From positions 60,984-124,983 of the forward strand of contig NZ_JTJB01000035.1 of the NCBI RefSeq assembly GCF_000794385.1: a stretch of 64,000 bases of DNA. The letters are read 5' to 3'. Under the pieces are notes generated by a model. The model was not told the DNA's origin, made no database searches, and was given only the letters and a program-made list of their open reading frames with translations. Within the stretch, counting starts at the first letter, position 1, and each line of letters begins with the position of its first letter. Both the position numbers and the translations under genes were made by a program. This DNA comes from Thermus sp. 2.9 (GTDB lineage: Bacteria; Deinococcota; Deinococci; Deinococcales; Thermaceae). Of the stretch, positions 8,047 through 19,548 are shown piece after piece.

Positions 8047-8085
8047 AGGGGTTTCTCATCCCCAAGGAGTACAATCGGCCCTAGG

Positions 8086-11082
8086 ATGCTGGGCCTCTTA
8101 CGGAAGCTTTTTGACAACAACGAGCGGGAGATCGCCCGCTACTACAAGCAAGTGGTGGAGCCCACCAACCGGCTGGAGCCGGAGGTGGAGAAGATTCAGG
8201 ACCTGGCCGCCGCCTACCGGGAACTGAAGGAGAAGCACCAGAAGGGGGCTTCCCTGGACGAGCTCCTCCCCATGGCCTTCGCCCTCACCCGGGAGTCCGC
8301 CAAGCGGTATCTCGGCATGCGGCACTTTGACGTGCAGCTCATCGGGGGGGCGGTGCTCCACGAGGGCAAGATCGCCGAGATGAAGACCGGGGAGGGGAAG
8401 ACCCTGGTGGCCACCTTGGCCGTGGCCCTGAACGCCCTCACGGGCAAGGGCGTCCACGTGGTCACGGTGAACGACTACCTGGCCAAGCGGGACGCGGAGT
8501 GGATGGGGCCCGTTTACCGGGGCTTGGGCCTGAGCGTGGGGGTGATCCAGCACGCCTCCACCCCGGAGGAACGGCGCAAGGCCTACCTGGCGGACGTCAC
8601 CTACGTGACCAACGCCGAGCTCGGCTTTGACTACCTCCGAGACAACATGGCCATCAGCCCGGACCAGCTGGTCCTGCGCCACGACACCCCCCTCCACTAC
8701 GCCATCATTGACGAGGTGGACTCCATCCTCATTGACGAGGCCCGCACCCCCCTCATCATCAGCGGCCCGGCGGAGAAGGCCACCGACCTCTACTACAAGA
8801 TGGCGGAGATCGCCAAGAAGCTGGAAAGGGGCCTGCCCGCGGAGCCTGGGGTGCGCAAGGAGCCCACGGGGGACTACACCATTGAGGAGAAGAACCGGTC
8901 CGTCCACCTCACCCTCCAGGGCATCGCCAAGGCGGAAAAGCTCCTGGGGGTGGAGGGGCTTTTCAGCCCCGAGAACATGGAGCTCGCCCACATGCTCATC
9001 CAGGCCATCCGGGCCAAGGAGCTCTACCACCGGGACCGGGACTACATCGTCCAGGATGGCCAGGTCATCATCGTGGACGAGTTCACGGGCCGCCTCATGC
9101 CGGGGCGCCGCTACGGCGAGGGCCTCCACCAGGCCATAGAGGCCAAGGAGGGGGTCAGGATTGAGCGGGAGAACCAGACCCTGGCCACCATCACCTACCA
9201 GAACTTCTTCCGCCTCTACGAGAAGCGCGCCGGCATGACGGGCACCGCCAAGACGGAGGAGAAGGAGTTCCAGGAGATCTACGGCATGGACGTGGTGGTG
9301 GTGCCCACCAACCGCCCCATGATCCGCAAGGACTACCCCGACGTGGTCTACCGCACGGAAAAGGGGAAGTTCTACGCCGTGGTGGAGGAGATTGCCGAGA
9401 AGTACGAGCGGGGCCAGCCCGTCTTGGTGGGCACCATCAGCATTGAGAAGTCCGAAAGGCTTTCCCAGATGCTCAAGGAGCCCAGGCTCTACCTGCCCCG
9501 CCTGGAGATGCGCCTGGAACTCTTCAAAAAGGCCAGCGCCAAGCAGCAGGGGGAGGCCTGGGACCGCCTGAGGAAGCTTCTGGAAAAGCCCGGCCAGCTC
9601 AAAGACGAGGACCTGGCCTCCTTTGAGGAGCTCATCCCGCAAAAGGGCAACCTGCGCGCCGCCTGGGAGGGCCTGAAGCGGGCGGTGCACACCTTAAACG
9701 TCCTTCGCCGGGGCATCCCCCACCAGGTGCTAAACGCCAAGCACCACGCCAAGGAGGCGGAGATCGTGGCCCAGGCGGGCCGGAGCAAGACCGTCACCAT
9801 CGCCACCAACATGGCGGGCCGGGGCACGGACATCAAGCTGGGGGGGAACCCCGAGTACCTGGCCGCCGCCCTTTTGGAGAAGGAGGGCTTTGACCGCTAC
9901 GAGTGGAAGGTGGAGCTCTTCATCAAGAAGATGGTGGCGGGCCAGGAGGAGGAAGCGAAGGTCCTGGCGGCGGAGCTTGGGGTGAAGGACGAGCTTTTGG
10001 AGAGGATCCGCCAGATCCGGGAGGAGTGCAAACAGGACGAGGAGCGGGTGCGGGCCTTGGGGGGGCTTTTCATCCTGGGCACGGAGCGGCACGAGTCCCG
10101 GCGGATAGACAACCAGCTCCGGGGCCGCGCCGGCCGCCAGGGGGACCCTGGGGGGAGCCGCTTTTACGTGAGCTTTGACGATGACCTCATGCGCCTCTTC
10201 GCCTCTGACCGGGTCATCGCCATGCTGGACCGCATGGGCTTTGACGACTCCGAGCCCATTGAGCATCCCATGGTCACCCGATCCATTGAGCGGGCGCAAA
10301 AGCGGGTGGAGGACCGCAACTTCGCCATCCGCAAGCAGCTTTTGCAGTTTGACGACGTGCTAAGCCGCCAGCGGGAGGTGATTTACGCCCAGCGCCGCCT
10401 CATCCTTCTGGGCGAGGACGAGGCGGTGCGGGAGGCCGCCATGGGCATGGTGGAGGAGACGGTGGCCGCCTTAGCGGAAAACTTCCTAAATCCCCAGGTC
10501 CACCCTGAGGACTGGGACCTGGAGGGCCTCAAGGCCGCCCTCCTGGACACCGCGCCCCAGCTGCAGGACTTCCCCTTTGAAGAGCTCCGGAGCCTCAAGC
10601 CCGAGGAGGGGGTGGAGCGCCTGGTGGAGGCGGCCCTAAGGGCTTACGAGGCCCGGGAGGCGGAGCTTTCCCCGCCCCTCATGCGGGCGGTGGAGCGCTT
10701 CGTGATCCTCAACGTGGTGGACTCCGCCTGGAAGGAGCACCTCCACAACCTGGACGTCCTGCGCCAGGGCATCTTCCTCCGGGGTTACGGGCAGAAAGAC
10801 CCCTTCCAGGAGTACAAGATTGAGGCCACCCGCCTCTTCAACGATATGGTGGCCTTCATCAAGGGGGAGGTGGCCAAGTTCCTCTTCCGGCTCAGGGTGG
10901 AGGCCGAACCGGTGCGCCCGGTGCGGGAGGCCCCCTACGTCCCCGTGCCCGAGGCGCCCAAGGCGCCTGAGGCCTTTGGGGTGGAGAGGAAGCGGCCCGC
11001 CACCCCCCCGCCCCAGCCGGGCCTTTCCCGGGCGGAGCGCCGGCGGCTCATGCGGGAGGAGAAAAAGCGCAAGAAGGAGTAA
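8086..11082 (+). CDS. secA: SecA, preprotein translocase ATPase
   Basis: The 998-aa protein has every SecA landmark: Walker [10 protein letters not shown] near residues 98-106, the DEVD box in [17 protein letters not shown], the preprotein cross-linking region, and motifs [16 protein letters not shown] and [12 protein letters not shown]. The helical scaffold is present ([17 protein letters not shown]). The C-terminus is basic (KKRKKE) and lacks the zinc-binding SEC tail seen in E. coli. It drives proteins through SecYEG. TACAAT at 8070-8075 lies 10 nt before the ATG, so the leader would be only a few bases. A long hairpin follows the gene. Confidence 0.97.
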   Translation: MLGLLRKLFDNNEREIARYYKQVVEPTNRLEPEVEKIQDLAAAYRELKEKHQKGASLDELLPMAFALTRESAKRYLGMRHFDVQLIGGAVLHEGKIAEMKTGEGKTLVATLAVALNALTGKGVHVVTVNDYLAKRDAEWMGPVYRGLGLSVGVIQHASTPEERRKAYLADVTYVTNAELGFDYLRDNMAISPDQLVLRHDTPLHYAIIDEVDSILIDEARTPLIISGPAEKATDLYYKMAEIAKKLERGLPAEPGVRKEPTGDYTIEEKNRSVHLTLQGIAKAEKLLGVEGLFSPENMELAHMLIQAIRAKELYHRDRDYIVQDGQVIIVDEFTGRLMPGRRYGEGLHQAIEAKEGVRIERENQTLATITYQNFFRLYEKRAGMTGTAKTEEKEFQEIYGMDVVVVPTNRPMIRKDYPDVVYRTEKGKFYAVVEEIAEKYERGQPVLVGTISIEKSERLSQMLKEPRLYLPRLEMRLELFKKASAKQQGEAWDRLRKLLEKPGQLKDEDLASFEELIPQKGNLRAAWEGLKRAVHTLNVLRRGIPHQVLNAKHHAKEAEIVAQAGRSKTVTIATNMAGRGTDIKLGGNPEYLAAALLEKEGFDRYEWKVELFIKKMVAGQEEEAKVLAAELGVKDELLERIRQIREECKQDEERVRALGGLFILGTERHESRRIDNQLRGRAGRQGDPGGSRFYVSFDDDLMRLFASDRVIAMLDRMGFDDSEPIEHPMVTRSIERAQKRVEDRNFAIRKQLLQFDDVLSRQREVIYAQRRLILLGEDEAVREAAMGMVEETVAALAENFLNPQVHPEDWDLEGLKAALLDTAPQLQDFPFEELRSLKPEEGVERLVEAALRAYEAREAELSPPLMRAVERFVILNVVDSAWKEHLHNLDVLRQGIFLRGYGQKDPFQEYKIEATRLFNDMVAFIKGEVAKFLFRLRVEAEPVRPVREAPYVPVPEAPKAPEAFGVERKRPATPPPQPGLSRAERRRLMREEKKRKKE

Positions 11083-11085
11083 GCC

Positions 11086-11111
11086 GCCGCCCGGGGGTTG
11101 CCCCGGGCGGC
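11086..11111. terminator. Hairpin between convergent secA and yebC
   Basis: An 11-bp G/C stem (arms 11086-11096 and 11101-11111) with a GTTG loop lies between two convergent stop codons. Only GTTT follows on the plus strand, so it is a weak intrinsic terminator, probably used in both directions. Confidence 0.55.
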
Positions 11112-11114
11112 CGT

Positions 11115-11849
11115 TTACGCCTCCACCTGGAGGCTTGCGGGGTCTAGGTTGGTGTAGACGTGTTGCACGTCGTCCAGGTCCTCCAGGGCCTCCACCAGGC
11201 GCATGACCTTGGCGGCGTCCTCGGGAGGTAGGCTTACGGTGTTCTGGGGGTGTTGCACCACCTCCACCGCCTCCACGGGGATGCCCCGCTTCTTGAGCTC
11301 CTCGGCGATGCGGTAGGCCTCGGTGGGGTCGGTGTAGAGGGTGAGGCTTTCCCCTTCTTCTTCCAGGTCCAAGGCGCCAAGCTCTATGGCCGCTTCCTGG
11401 GCGGCCTCCGAGTTTTGGCAGACGATGATGCCCTTGCGCTCAAACTGCCAGGCCACGCTCCCCGTGGTGCCCAAGGAACCCCCGTACTTGGAGAAGACGT
11501 GGCGCACCTCGCCGGCGGTGCGGTTGCGGTTGTCGGTGAGGGCGTAGACCAGGAGGGCCACCCCCCCCGGGGCGTAGCCCTCGTAGACGATCTCTTCGTA
11601 CTGCTCGGCCCCTTCCCCGCCTCCTTGGAGCTTCTGCAGGAGGCGCTCAATGTTCTCCATGGGCACGTCGTCCGCCCGGGCGGCCTCAATGGCGTTCCGG
11701 AGCTGGACGTTGGCCTCCGGGTAGGGGCTTCCCCCGGCCCGGGCCGCCGCCTGGATGGCCCGAAGGTGTTTGGAGATGATCTTGCCGCGCTTCAGGTCGT
11801 TGGCGGCCTTCTTGCGTTTGATCTGCGCCCACTTGCTATGACCGGCCAT
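11115..11849 (-). CDS. YebC/PmpR family protein
   Basis: The 244-aa protein begins MAGHSKWAQIKRKKAANDLKRGK and has the family motifs GYAPGGVALLVYALTDNRNRTAGEVRH and FSKYGGSLGTTGSVAWQF. Family members have been described as transcription regulators and more recently as translation factors easing ribosome stalling at proline-rich stretches. Which role applies here cannot be read from sequence. The start lies inside the last codons of the antiporter gene (overlap of 14 nt), so translation is coupled. Confidence 0.92.
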   Translation of the reverse strand: MAGHSKWAQIKRKKAANDLKRGKIISKHLRAIQAAARAGGSPYPEANVQLRNAIEAARADDVPMENIERLLQKLQGGGEGAEQYEEIVYEGYAPGGVALLVYALTDNRNRTAGEVRHVFSKYGGSLGTTGSVAWQFERKGIIVCQNSEAAQEAAIELGALDLEEEGESLTLYTDPTEAYRIAEELKKRGIPVEAVEVVQHPQNTVSLPPEDAAKVMRLVEALEDLDDVQHVYTNLDPASLQVEA

Positions 11850-13371
11850 GGCTCACCTCCCCCATTATAGTCAGGCGCTCTAGCACCCGCTCTGCCAGGC
11901 GTTCGCCCGCCTCGCGGAAGGGGTGGAAGAGGAGGCTCACCCCGGCGGCCTCTAAGGCCGGGTCCTCCTCCAGGTGGAAGCTGGTGGCGGCCACCACGCC
12001 CCTGAAGCCCCGCTCCTTTAGCCAGCGGGCGGCGAGGAGTTTGGCCTCGAGGTCCGGCAAGGCCAGGACCACCGCCTTAACCCCCGAGAGGTCCAGCCTT
12101 TCCCAAAGCTCGGGGTCCTCCGTGTCCCCGTAGAGGACCCGCCTGCCCTTGGCCCGGTGCCGCTCCACCTTCTCCGGGTCGGCGTCCAGGCCGAAGGGCC
12201 GCTCCCCCCCCGCCTCCAAGACCCGGTAGACGGCTCCCCCGGTGCGCCCCATGCCCACGATGAGGGCCGTGGCCCCGTCCAGGCGCTCGGGCTCCTCGTC
12301 GGGGTGGCGGCCCTTCCGCTCCAGCCGGAGGAGCCAGGGCTCCAGGCGCCTGTACAGGGTGTGGCTGTAGCGGCCCAAGGGGGCGGAGAGGGCCATGGAA
12401 AGGGCCACCAGGAGGGCGAGGCTTCCAAGCCCCATGGGGAGGAGTCCCACCCGCTCCAGGGCCACCCCCACGATGAGGGCGAACTCCGAGTAGTTGCCGA
12501 GGTAGGTCCCCGCCACGAAGGCGGTGCGGGCTCGGAGGCCGAAAAGAAGGAAGAGGAGGAAGAAAAGGGGGGCTTTAAGGAGGGAAAGGAGAAGGAGGCC
12601 CAAGACCAGGCCCGCCTCCACCCCCTGTAGCCCTTCCCGCAGGCCGATGTTCAGAAAGAAGGCCACCAAAAAGGCTTCCTTTAGGCCCCAGAGGGCCTTG
12701 GCCATCTCCGTGCCCTTGGCGTGGCCGGAAAGGAGGGTGCCGGTGAGAAGCGCCCCGAGCTCCGGGGACAAGCCCACCTGGCGGAAGGTTTCCCCTCCCA
12801 AAAGGGCAAGCCCCAGGCCATAGAGGACCAAAAGCTCCTCGTGCCCGCTCCTTTCCAAAAGCCAGGCCACTCCGAGGCGGAGGAGGGGGAAAAGGAAGAG
12901 GAGAAGCGCCCAAGGGCTCACGCTGCCGCCGCCCACCAGGGTCAGGAGGCTCACCGCCACCAGGTCCTGCAGCACCAGGATGCCGATGGCCAGGCGGCCG
13001 TGGTAGGTGGTGAGCTCCCGCTTGTCCTCCAGGAGCTTGGCCACCAGCACCGTGCTGGACAAGCCCAGGGCCAGGGCAAGGGGAAAGGGCCCGGCGAAGG
13101 ACAGGGCCAGAAGGGCGAAGAGGAGAAGGTGAAGCCCCCCCACCCCCAGGACCCTGGGGTCCAGGAGGTCCTTGGGCCGGAGCTTAAGCCCCAGGCTAAA
13201 GAGGAGGAGCAGAACGCCGATCTCCGCCGCGTGGTGCAGGAAGTCCGTTTCCCGCAGGCCCAGGGCGTGGAGGCCAAACCCCGCCCCAAGATAGCCCACC
13301 AAGGGGGGGAGGCCTAGCCGGGTGGCGAAAAGGCCCAGGGCGAAGGCGGTGGCTACCCAGAGGGCCTCCAT
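11836..13371 (-). CDS. KefB-type cation:proton antiporter with C-terminal RCK domain
   Basis: The 511-aa protein has about a dozen membrane helices (from MEALWVATAFALGLFATRLGLPP) with CPA2-type features. A cytoplasmic RCK/TrkA-N domain follows, with nucleotide-binding motif ALIVGMGRTGGAVYRVL and LDADPEKVERHRAKG. Such proteins exchange K+ or Na+ for protons under nucleotide control. The ATG at 13371 is preferred because it opens the first membrane helix. TACCCT (13378-13383) ends 6 nt before it, and longer N-terminal versions would include the promoter. The 3' end overlaps yebC. Confidence 0.85.
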   Translation of the reverse strand: MEALWVATAFALGLFATRLGLPPLVGYLGAGFGLHALGLRETDFLHHAAEIGVLLLLFSLGLKLRPKDLLDPRVLGVGGLHLLLFALLALSFAGPFPLALALGLSSTVLVAKLLEDKRELTTYHGRLAIGILVLQDLVAVSLLTLVGGGSVSPWALLLFLFPLLRLGVAWLLERSGHEELLVLYGLGLALLGGETFRQVGLSPELGALLTGTLLSGHAKGTEMAKALWGLKEAFLVAFFLNIGLREGLQGVEAGLVLGLLLLSLLKAPLFFLLFLLFGLRARTAFVAGTYLGNYSEFALIVGVALERVGLLPMGLGSLALLVALSMALSAPLGRYSHTLYRRLEPWLLRLERKGRHPDEEPERLDGATALIVGMGRTGGAVYRVLEAGGERPFGLDADPEKVERHRAKGRRVLYGDTEDPELWERLDLSGVKAVVLALPDLEAKLLAARWLKERGFRGVVAATSFHLEEDPALEAAGVSLLFHPFREAGERLAERVLERLTIMGEVSHGRS

Positions 13372-13439
13372 GCCCCAAGGGTAGCAAAGGCGGAGGGAAG
13401 GGGCGGGGGTGTGCTTCCCCCGCACCTACACCGCTTGGT

Positions 13440-14072
13440 CTATTTTTGGGAAAGGGCCTTGTCCAAGAGGGCCTTCCACTCCTCGTAGGGGAGGAAGCCC
13501 GTGCGCTTCTCCCCGGCGATGAAGAAGGTGGGGGTCCCGGTGAGGCCGAGGTCGTTGGCCAGCTTCTGGTCAGCCAAGACGCCGTCCCGGTGCCGCCCGG
13601 AGGTCAGGCAGGCTTGGAAGGCTTGGGTGTCCAGGCCCATCTGCCCCGCCAGGTCCACCAGGTAGCGGTCCAGGACCCCGCCCGCGAGGTTGCCCCAGGC
13701 GCTCGCAGAGCGGAAGAGGACCTCGTGGTACTCGTAGTAGCGCCCCTGCTCATGGGCGCAGGCGGCGGCCTCACTCGCCCGGATGACGTTTTCTTGCCCG
13801 GGGAAGGGGAAGTCGCGGAAGAGGTAGCGCACCTTGCCGGTGTCTATGTATTCCGCCCTGAGCCGGGGAAGGACGTTTAGGGCGTGGTTTTGGCAGTGGG
13901 GGCAGAGGTAGTTGGAGAAGTCCACCACCACCACGGGGGCGTTCAGAGACCCCAAGGCGAAGCGGGCCCCTTGGGCGGGGTCCAGACCCGCCTTGCCCTT
14001 GGGCCCCCACAGGATCCAGCCCAGGCCCACAAGGGCCAGGACCACCACCACGAGAACGATGGCGCGCGGCAT
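13440..14072 (-). CDS. DsbA-like thiol:disulfide oxidoreductase, membrane-anchored
   Basis: The 210-aa protein starts with a hydrophobic anchor (AIVLVVVVLALVGLGWILW). The thioredoxin-fold DsbA domain follows, with the active site NYLCPHCQNHALNVLPRL (CPHC) and the cis-proline loop GTPTFFIAG. It should act on the outer side of the inner membrane, forming or exchanging disulfides in exported proteins. TAGAGT (14079-14084) ends 6 nt before the ATG, which suggests a leaderless message separate from speE upstream. Cysteine-containing exported proteins such as the LptD-like protein at 56.3 kb are possible clients, by inference only. Confidence 0.85.
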   Translation of the reverse strand: MPRAIVLVVVVLALVGLGWILWGPKGKAGLDPAQGARFALGSLNAPVVVVDFSNYLCPHCQNHALNVLPRLRAEYIDTGKVRYLFRDFPFPGQENVIRASEAAACAHEQGRYYEYHEVLFRSASAWGNLAGGVLDRYLVDLAGQMGLDTQAFQACLTSGRHRDGVLADQKLANDLGLTGTPTFFIAGEKRTGFLPYEEWKALLDKALSQK

Positions 14073-14106
14073 GAACTCACTCTACCCCGTTTTTCCCTGA
14101 GAAGGC

Positions 14107-15470
<1,364 letters not shown>

Positions 15471-15474
15471 ACCC

Positions 15475-18090
15475 CTAGCCGAAGAAGTCCTTGAGTTGCT
15501 CCTTGGTGATCAGGACCTCCCGGGGTTTGGAGCCCTTGGGGGGGCCCACGATGCCCATGGCCTCGAGGGCGTCCATGAGCTTCCCGGCGCGGGCGTGGCC
15601 GATGGAAAGCCGGCGTTGCAGGCGGCTCACCGAGCCGTAGCCCTCCTCCACCACGATCTCCGCCGCCTTCCTCAGAAGGGGGTCGGAGAAGTCCACCTCT
15701 CCCGGCCCGGTGCCCTCCGGGGCCTTGGGGGGCTCAAAGTCGGCCCCGTAGGCCTCGGCGAAGCGGTCCTCAAAGCTTTGCCCCCGGAGGAAGCCGGCGA
15801 GGCGGGCCACCTCCTCCTCGGAGAGGTAGGGCACCTGGAGGCGCACGGGCTTGGTGAGGCCGGGCTGGTGGAAGAGGGCGTCCCCTTGGCCGATGAGCTT
15901 CTCCGCCCCTTGCGTGTCCAGGATGGTGCGGGAGTCAAAGCCGCTGGCCACGGCGAAGGCCAGGCGGGCGGGGATGTTCACCTTGATGAGGGAGGTGAGG
16001 ATGTCCACGCTGGGGCGCTGGGTGGCGAGGACGAGGTGCATCCCCGTGGCCCGGCTCATTTGGGCCAGGCGCAGGATGGCCGCCTCCACCTCCTTGGGGG
16101 CGGTCATCATGAGGTCGGCGAGCTCGTCCACCACGATGACCAGATAGGGCAGGGTTTCCCCGCCCTCCTTTTCCATCTTGGCGTTGTACTGCTCCAGGTT
16201 CCTGGCCCCCACCTGGCTCATGAGGCGGTAGCGCCTCTCCATGTGGGCCACCGCCCCCTGCAAGACCCCGGCGGCCTCCTCGGGGCTCGTCACCACGGGA
16301 CGCACCAGGTGGGGGATGCCCTCGTAGGGGGTGAGCTCCACCATCTTGGGGTCAATGAGGAGGAGGCGCAAGGTGGTGGGGAGGTGCTTGAAGAGGAGGC
16401 TTGCGATGAGGACATTGATGGCCACGCTCTTGCCGCTTCCCGTGGAGCCGGCGATGAGGAGGTGGGGCATCTTGGCCAGGTCCCGCACCCAGATCTCCCC
16501 CTCGATGCTCTTGCCCAGGACCAGGGGCAGGAGGGCCTTGGCGTGTTGGAAGCTTGGGGAAAGAACCGCCTCGGAGAAGCGCACCAGCTCCCGCTTGGGG
16601 TTGGGCACCTCTAGCCCCACGGTGTTCTTCCCGGGGATGGGGGCCTCAATCCGCACCGCCCCCACCGCCAGGGCCCGGGCCAGGTCGTTCTGCAGGCTTT
16701 GGATGCGGCTGATCTTCTCCCCGGGGGCGGGGAGGAGCTCGTAGCGGGTGACGCTTGGCCCCCGGGCATGGCCCACCACCTCCGCCTGCACGCCGAACTG
16801 CTTGAGGGTTTCGGCGATGGCCCGCTTGAGCCTTTCCGCCTCCTCCTCCAGGGCGCGGACGCTTCCCTTGGGCTCCGGGGGGTCCAAAAGCCCGGGGGTG
16901 GGCAGGGTGAGGGCGGTGCTGGGCGCCACCGCCACCCGGGCCTCCCCTTGGGGCTTAGGCGGCTCCTTGGGGGGTGGGGCGGGCTCGGGGAAGACCAGGT
17001 CCAGGTCAAAGGGCTCGGGGTCGGGGGCCGGCTCGGGCTTGGTTTGCGCCTGGGAGGGCCTGGGCGGGGGGTTGCCCGTGAGGAGGGCCTTGAGGGCCTC
17101 CGCCTGGAGCTCCTTGGGAGCGGTGAGGAAGGGGAAGAAGCGGGCGAGCTCCTCCTGGCGCCTTTCCAGGTCCTCCACCAAGCCGGCGAGCTCTGCGAAC
17201 CGGGCCCGCCGCGCCTCCCGCAGCCTTTGCCCAAGGAGGAGCCCCTTTAGGGAAGGGCGGAGCTGGGGGATGGCCTTTAGGGCCTGGAGCCTCGCCCTAA
17301 GGGCCTGGGCCTCGAGGTGCAAGGCGGCGCGCCGTTCCTCCAGGGCCTCCCGCAAGGGGCCCTCCCCCGGGAGGGGGGTTTTGAGGGCGTTTTCCAGGGC
17401 GAGGAGGTTGGGCTCCAGGGGCCTTTGGTCCGCCTCCAGTTGGCGCCTTAGCTCCGCCACCCGCTCCTCCAAGAAGGCCCGGAGCGCTCCCTCCACCCCG
17501 GGGAGCTCCTCGGGGGTGAGGGTTTTGCCCAGGGTGTGGAGGGCGGTGTGCTCCGGGTAAAGCCGGGCTAGGGCCCGGATCCGTTGCCGCAAGAGGAGGG
17601 CCTTTAGGGCGTGGCGGGCCCGCCGCACCCCTTCCACCCCCATGCGGAGCCCCCTTAGGAGGAGGGAAAAAGGCCTTTGCCCAAGCCAAAGGTCCAAGAC
17701 GGCGCTGGCCAGGAGGGGGGAAAGGATTAGGCCCAAGGCCCCCGCCCGGGCCTCGAGGAAACCCCGAACCCCTTGGCCCACGTCCCCCGCCAAGGGCCCC
17801 GCCAGGGGGAGGAGGCTAAAGGCGAGGAGGTAGAGGAAGAAGAGGTGGCGGAGGAGGGGCTTTAGGGGCTTTTGCCGGTAAAGGGCCAGGGCCACCAGGG
17901 CGAGGCTTGGGGGAAGCAAATAACCCGGCAAGCCTGCCGCCCGGTAGAAGGCGCTCAAGGTTTCCCCCACCGCCCCTGTGTTCCAGGGGAAGAAGGGGGA
18001 AAGCAGGAAAAAAGCCAGCCCTCCCAAGAGGGCGGCCTGGCCCTCGCGCTCGGGACCTTGGGCGGGCTTCGCGGGCTTCCGCTTGGCCAT
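15475..18090 (-). CDS. ftsK: FtsK/SpoIIIE DNA translocase
   Basis: The 871-aa protein has an N-terminal membrane domain of about four helices ([13 protein letters not shown] onward) and a long charged, proline-rich linker. The motor domain has Walker [18 protein letters not shown] and Walker [15 protein letters not shown]. The C-terminal winged-helix gamma domain ([30 protein letters not shown]) should read KOPS-like sequences. It pumps chromosomal DNA through the division septum. I place the start at MAKRKPAKP because TATAAT ends 7 nt before it; upstream in-frame codons lie within fur and the promoter. Confidence 0.95.
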   Translation of the reverse strand: MAKRKPAKPAQGPEREGQAALLGGLAFFLLSPFFPWNTGAVGETLSAFYRAAGLPGYLLPPSLALVALALYRQKPLKPLLRHLFFLYLLAFSLLPLAGPLAGDVGQGVRGFLEARAGALGLILSPLLASAVLDLWLGQRPFSLLLRGLRMGVEGVRRARHALKALLLRQRIRALARLYPEHTALHTLGKTLTPEELPGVEGALRAFLEERVAELRRQLEADQRPLEPNLLALENALKTPLPGEGPLREALEERRAALHLEAQALRARLQALKAIPQLRPSLKGLLLGQRLREARRARFAELAGLVEDLERRQEELARFFPFLTAPKELQAEALKALLTGNPPPRPSQAQTKPEPAPDPEPFDLDLVFPEPAPPPKEPPKPQGEARVAVAPSTALTLPTPGLLDPPEPKGSVRALEEEAERLKRAIAETLKQFGVQAEVVGHARGPSVTRYELLPAPGEKISRIQSLQNDLARALAVGAVRIEAPIPGKNTVGLEVPNPKRELVRFSEAVLSPSFQHAKALLPLVLGKSIEGEIWVRDLAKMPHLLIAGSTGSGKSVAINVLIASLLFKHLPTTLRLLLIDPKMVELTPYEGIPHLVRPVVTSPEEAAGVLQGAVAHMERRYRLMSQVGARNLEQYNAKMEKEGGETLPYLVIVVDELADLMMTAPKEVEAAILRLAQMSRATGMHLVLATQRPSVDILTSLIKVNIPARLAFAVASGFDSRTILDTQGAEKLIGQGDALFHQPGLTKPVRLQVPYLSEEEVARLAGFLRGQSFEDRFAEAYGADFEPPKAPEGTGPGEVDFSDPLLRKAAEIVVEEGYGSVSRLQRRLSIGHARAGKLMDALEAMGIVGPPKGSKPREVLITKEQLKDFFG

Positions 18091-18097
18091 CGCAACG

Positions 18098-18103
18098 ATT
18101 ATA
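18098..18103 (-). promoter_or_regulatory. ftsK -10 box (leaderless)
   Basis: A perfect TATAAT on the minus strand ends 7 nt before the ftsK ATG, so transcription should start at or near the first codon base. The -35 region (TGGCCG, 17 nt away) is poor. The box overlaps the fur stop codon. Confidence 0.65.
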
Positions 18104-18467
18104 TGGCGCACTCCGGGCAACGGCCATAGACCGTGACCTCGTGGCCCTCGGCCTGGAAGCCCGGCGGTAGGTGGGTAAGGGCGAGCTCGCACCCCAAAAG
18201 CTCAAAAACCCGGCCGCAGCGACGGCAGAAAAAGTGGTGGTGGTGCTCCAGGCCCGCGGGCTCGTACCGGGGGGGCTCCCCGGGCAAGGCCACGGGGGTG
18301 AGGAAGCCCTCCTCCACCAAGGCCTTCAGGTTGCGGTAGACGGTGGCGAGGCCCAAGGAGGGCACCTTCCTCCGGGCCAGGGCCAAGACTTCTTGGGGGG
18401 AAAGGGGCCGTTTGGCCTCCAGAAACGCCTCCCGGATGGCCCGCCTTTGCTTGGTGGCCCGCTCCAT
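18099..18467 (-). CDS. Fur family metal-dependent regulator
   Basis: The 122-aa protein has the winged helix of the family ([34 protein letters not shown]) and the metal-binding [11 protein letters not shown] segment. A second cysteine pair sits at CPEC near the C-terminus, giving the structural zinc site. Whether it senses iron, zinc or peroxide is not clear. TATCCT (18474-18479) ends 6 nt before the ATG. It is divergent from the YibE/F gene, 58 nt away, and both starts share one regulatory region. Confidence 0.85.
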   Translation of the reverse strand: MERATKQRRAIREAFLEAKRPLSPQEVLALARRKVPSLGLATVYRNLKALVEEGFLTPVALPGEPPRYEPAGLEHHHHFFCRRCGRVFELLGCELALTHLPPGFQAEGHEVTVYGRCPECAI

Positions 18468-18525
18468 GCCCCCAGGATACCCCAGGTGAAAACCGCCTTT
18501 CATCTTCGGGGGCTAAAGTGGGGGC

Positions 18526-19533
18526 ATGCGGGTTTGGCCTATGCTCGTGCTTTTGCTCCTCCCCGCTTGGGCGGAAGGAGGGTATCTCCTGGGGCGCATC
18601 CTGGCCCTGGACCCGGGAAGGGGCGTGGCGGAGGTCCTGGTGGAGGGGAAGCGGGTGGAAGCCCTCCTGCCCGCGGACGGGGGGGGTTTCCGGGAGGGGG
18701 AGCGGGTGGTCCTCTACCGGGAAGGGGAGCGGCTTTACGTCACGGAGCCCGACAGGCTTCCCCACCTCGCCTTTCTCCTTGGCCTTTTCGCCCTCTTTGC
18801 CCTTCTCCTCGGGCGGGGGAAGGGGGTTAGGGGGCTTTTGGGCACCTTCTTGAGCCTCCTGGTGGTGGTCTACTTCGTGGTGCCGCGGGTGGCCGCGGGG
18901 GGAAATCCCCTCCTTTACGCCTTTACGGGGAGCGTGGGCGTCCTCTTCCTCACCCTGTACCTGGTGCACGGGGTGAACCGCAAGACCACCGCCGCCCTTT
19001 TGGGCACGCTCCTTTCCGTGGCCTTCGTCCTGGGGCTCGCCCTCCTCTTCACCCGGGCCATGGGCTTCACCGGCCTGGCCTCGGAGGAGGCCCTTCTCCT
19101 CCGGCAGTGGGGCGGGGTGGACCTGGTTTCCCTCTACCTGGCGGGGGTGGTGGTGGGGGCCTTGGGGGCCCTGAACGACGTCACCGTGACCCAGGCGGCG
19201 GTGGTCCAGGCCCTGAGCCACGCCAACCCCCGCTGGGGCGTGGGGGAGCTTTACCGCCGGGGGATGGAGGTGGGTTACGACCACATTGGGAGCCTGGTGA
19301 ACACCCTGGTCCTGGCCTATGCCGCCGGGTCCTTGCCCCTTTTCCTCCTCCTCACCAGGGACCCCACCCCCTTGCGCTTTCTCCTAAACACCGAGCCCTT
19401 CGCGGCGGAGATCGCCAGCATGGTGCTCGGCTCCTTGGGGCTTCTCCTGGCGGTTCCCCTCACCACCTTGGTGGCGGCCTTGGCCTTTCGGGGCGGGCGG
19501 GGTAGGCCTCCCGACCACGGCCACGCCCACTAA
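18526..19533 (+). CDS. YibE/F family membrane protein
   Basis: The 335-aa protein begins with a signal-like segment (MRVWPMLVLLLLPAWAEGGYLLGRI) and a small extracytoplasmic beta domain. About seven to eight membrane helices follow, with the family motifs GALGALNDVTVTQAAVV and VGYDHIGSLVNTLVLAYAAGSLP. The C-terminus (DHGHAH) is histidine-rich and could bind metal. The function of YibE/F proteins is unproven. TAAAGT (18514-18519) ends 6 nt before the ATG. The divergent fur gene raises the possibility of metal-dependent control. Confidence 0.8.
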   Translation: MRVWPMLVLLLLPAWAEGGYLLGRILALDPGRGVAEVLVEGKRVEALLPADGGGFREGERVVLYREGERLYVTEPDRLPHLAFLLGLFALFALLLGRGKGVRGLLGTFLSLLVVVYFVVPRVAAGGNPLLYAFTGSVGVLFLTLYLVHGVNRKTTAALLGTLLSVAFVLGLALLFTRAMGFTGLASEEALLLRQWGGVDLVSLYLAGVVVGALGALNDVTVTQAAVVQALSHANPRWGVGELYRRGMEVGYDHIGSLVNTLVLAYAAGSLPLFLLLTRDPTPLRFLLNTEPFAAEIASMVLGSLGLLLAVPLTTLVAALAFRGGRGRPPDHGHAH

Positions 19534-19548
19534 GGCATAATGGGTGCC

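Noticed and set aside
8047..8064. GGGG/CCCC hairpin after tsaD as terminator
   Set aside because: The 4-bp stem has no T tract and lies inside the secA promoter region.
8098..9690. Long antisense open frame inside secA (530 codons)
   Set aside because: It lies wholly within secA, has low-complexity His/Gly/Leu composition and no start signal. Dozens of similar shadows were left out.
13372..13425. N-terminal extension of the antiporter
   Set aside because: The extra residues are not membrane-like and contain the TACCCT promoter box.
18091..18192. N-terminal extension of FtsK into fur
   Set aside because: It would include the TATAAT box and the fur stop. The homologous start is MAKRKPAKP at 18090.
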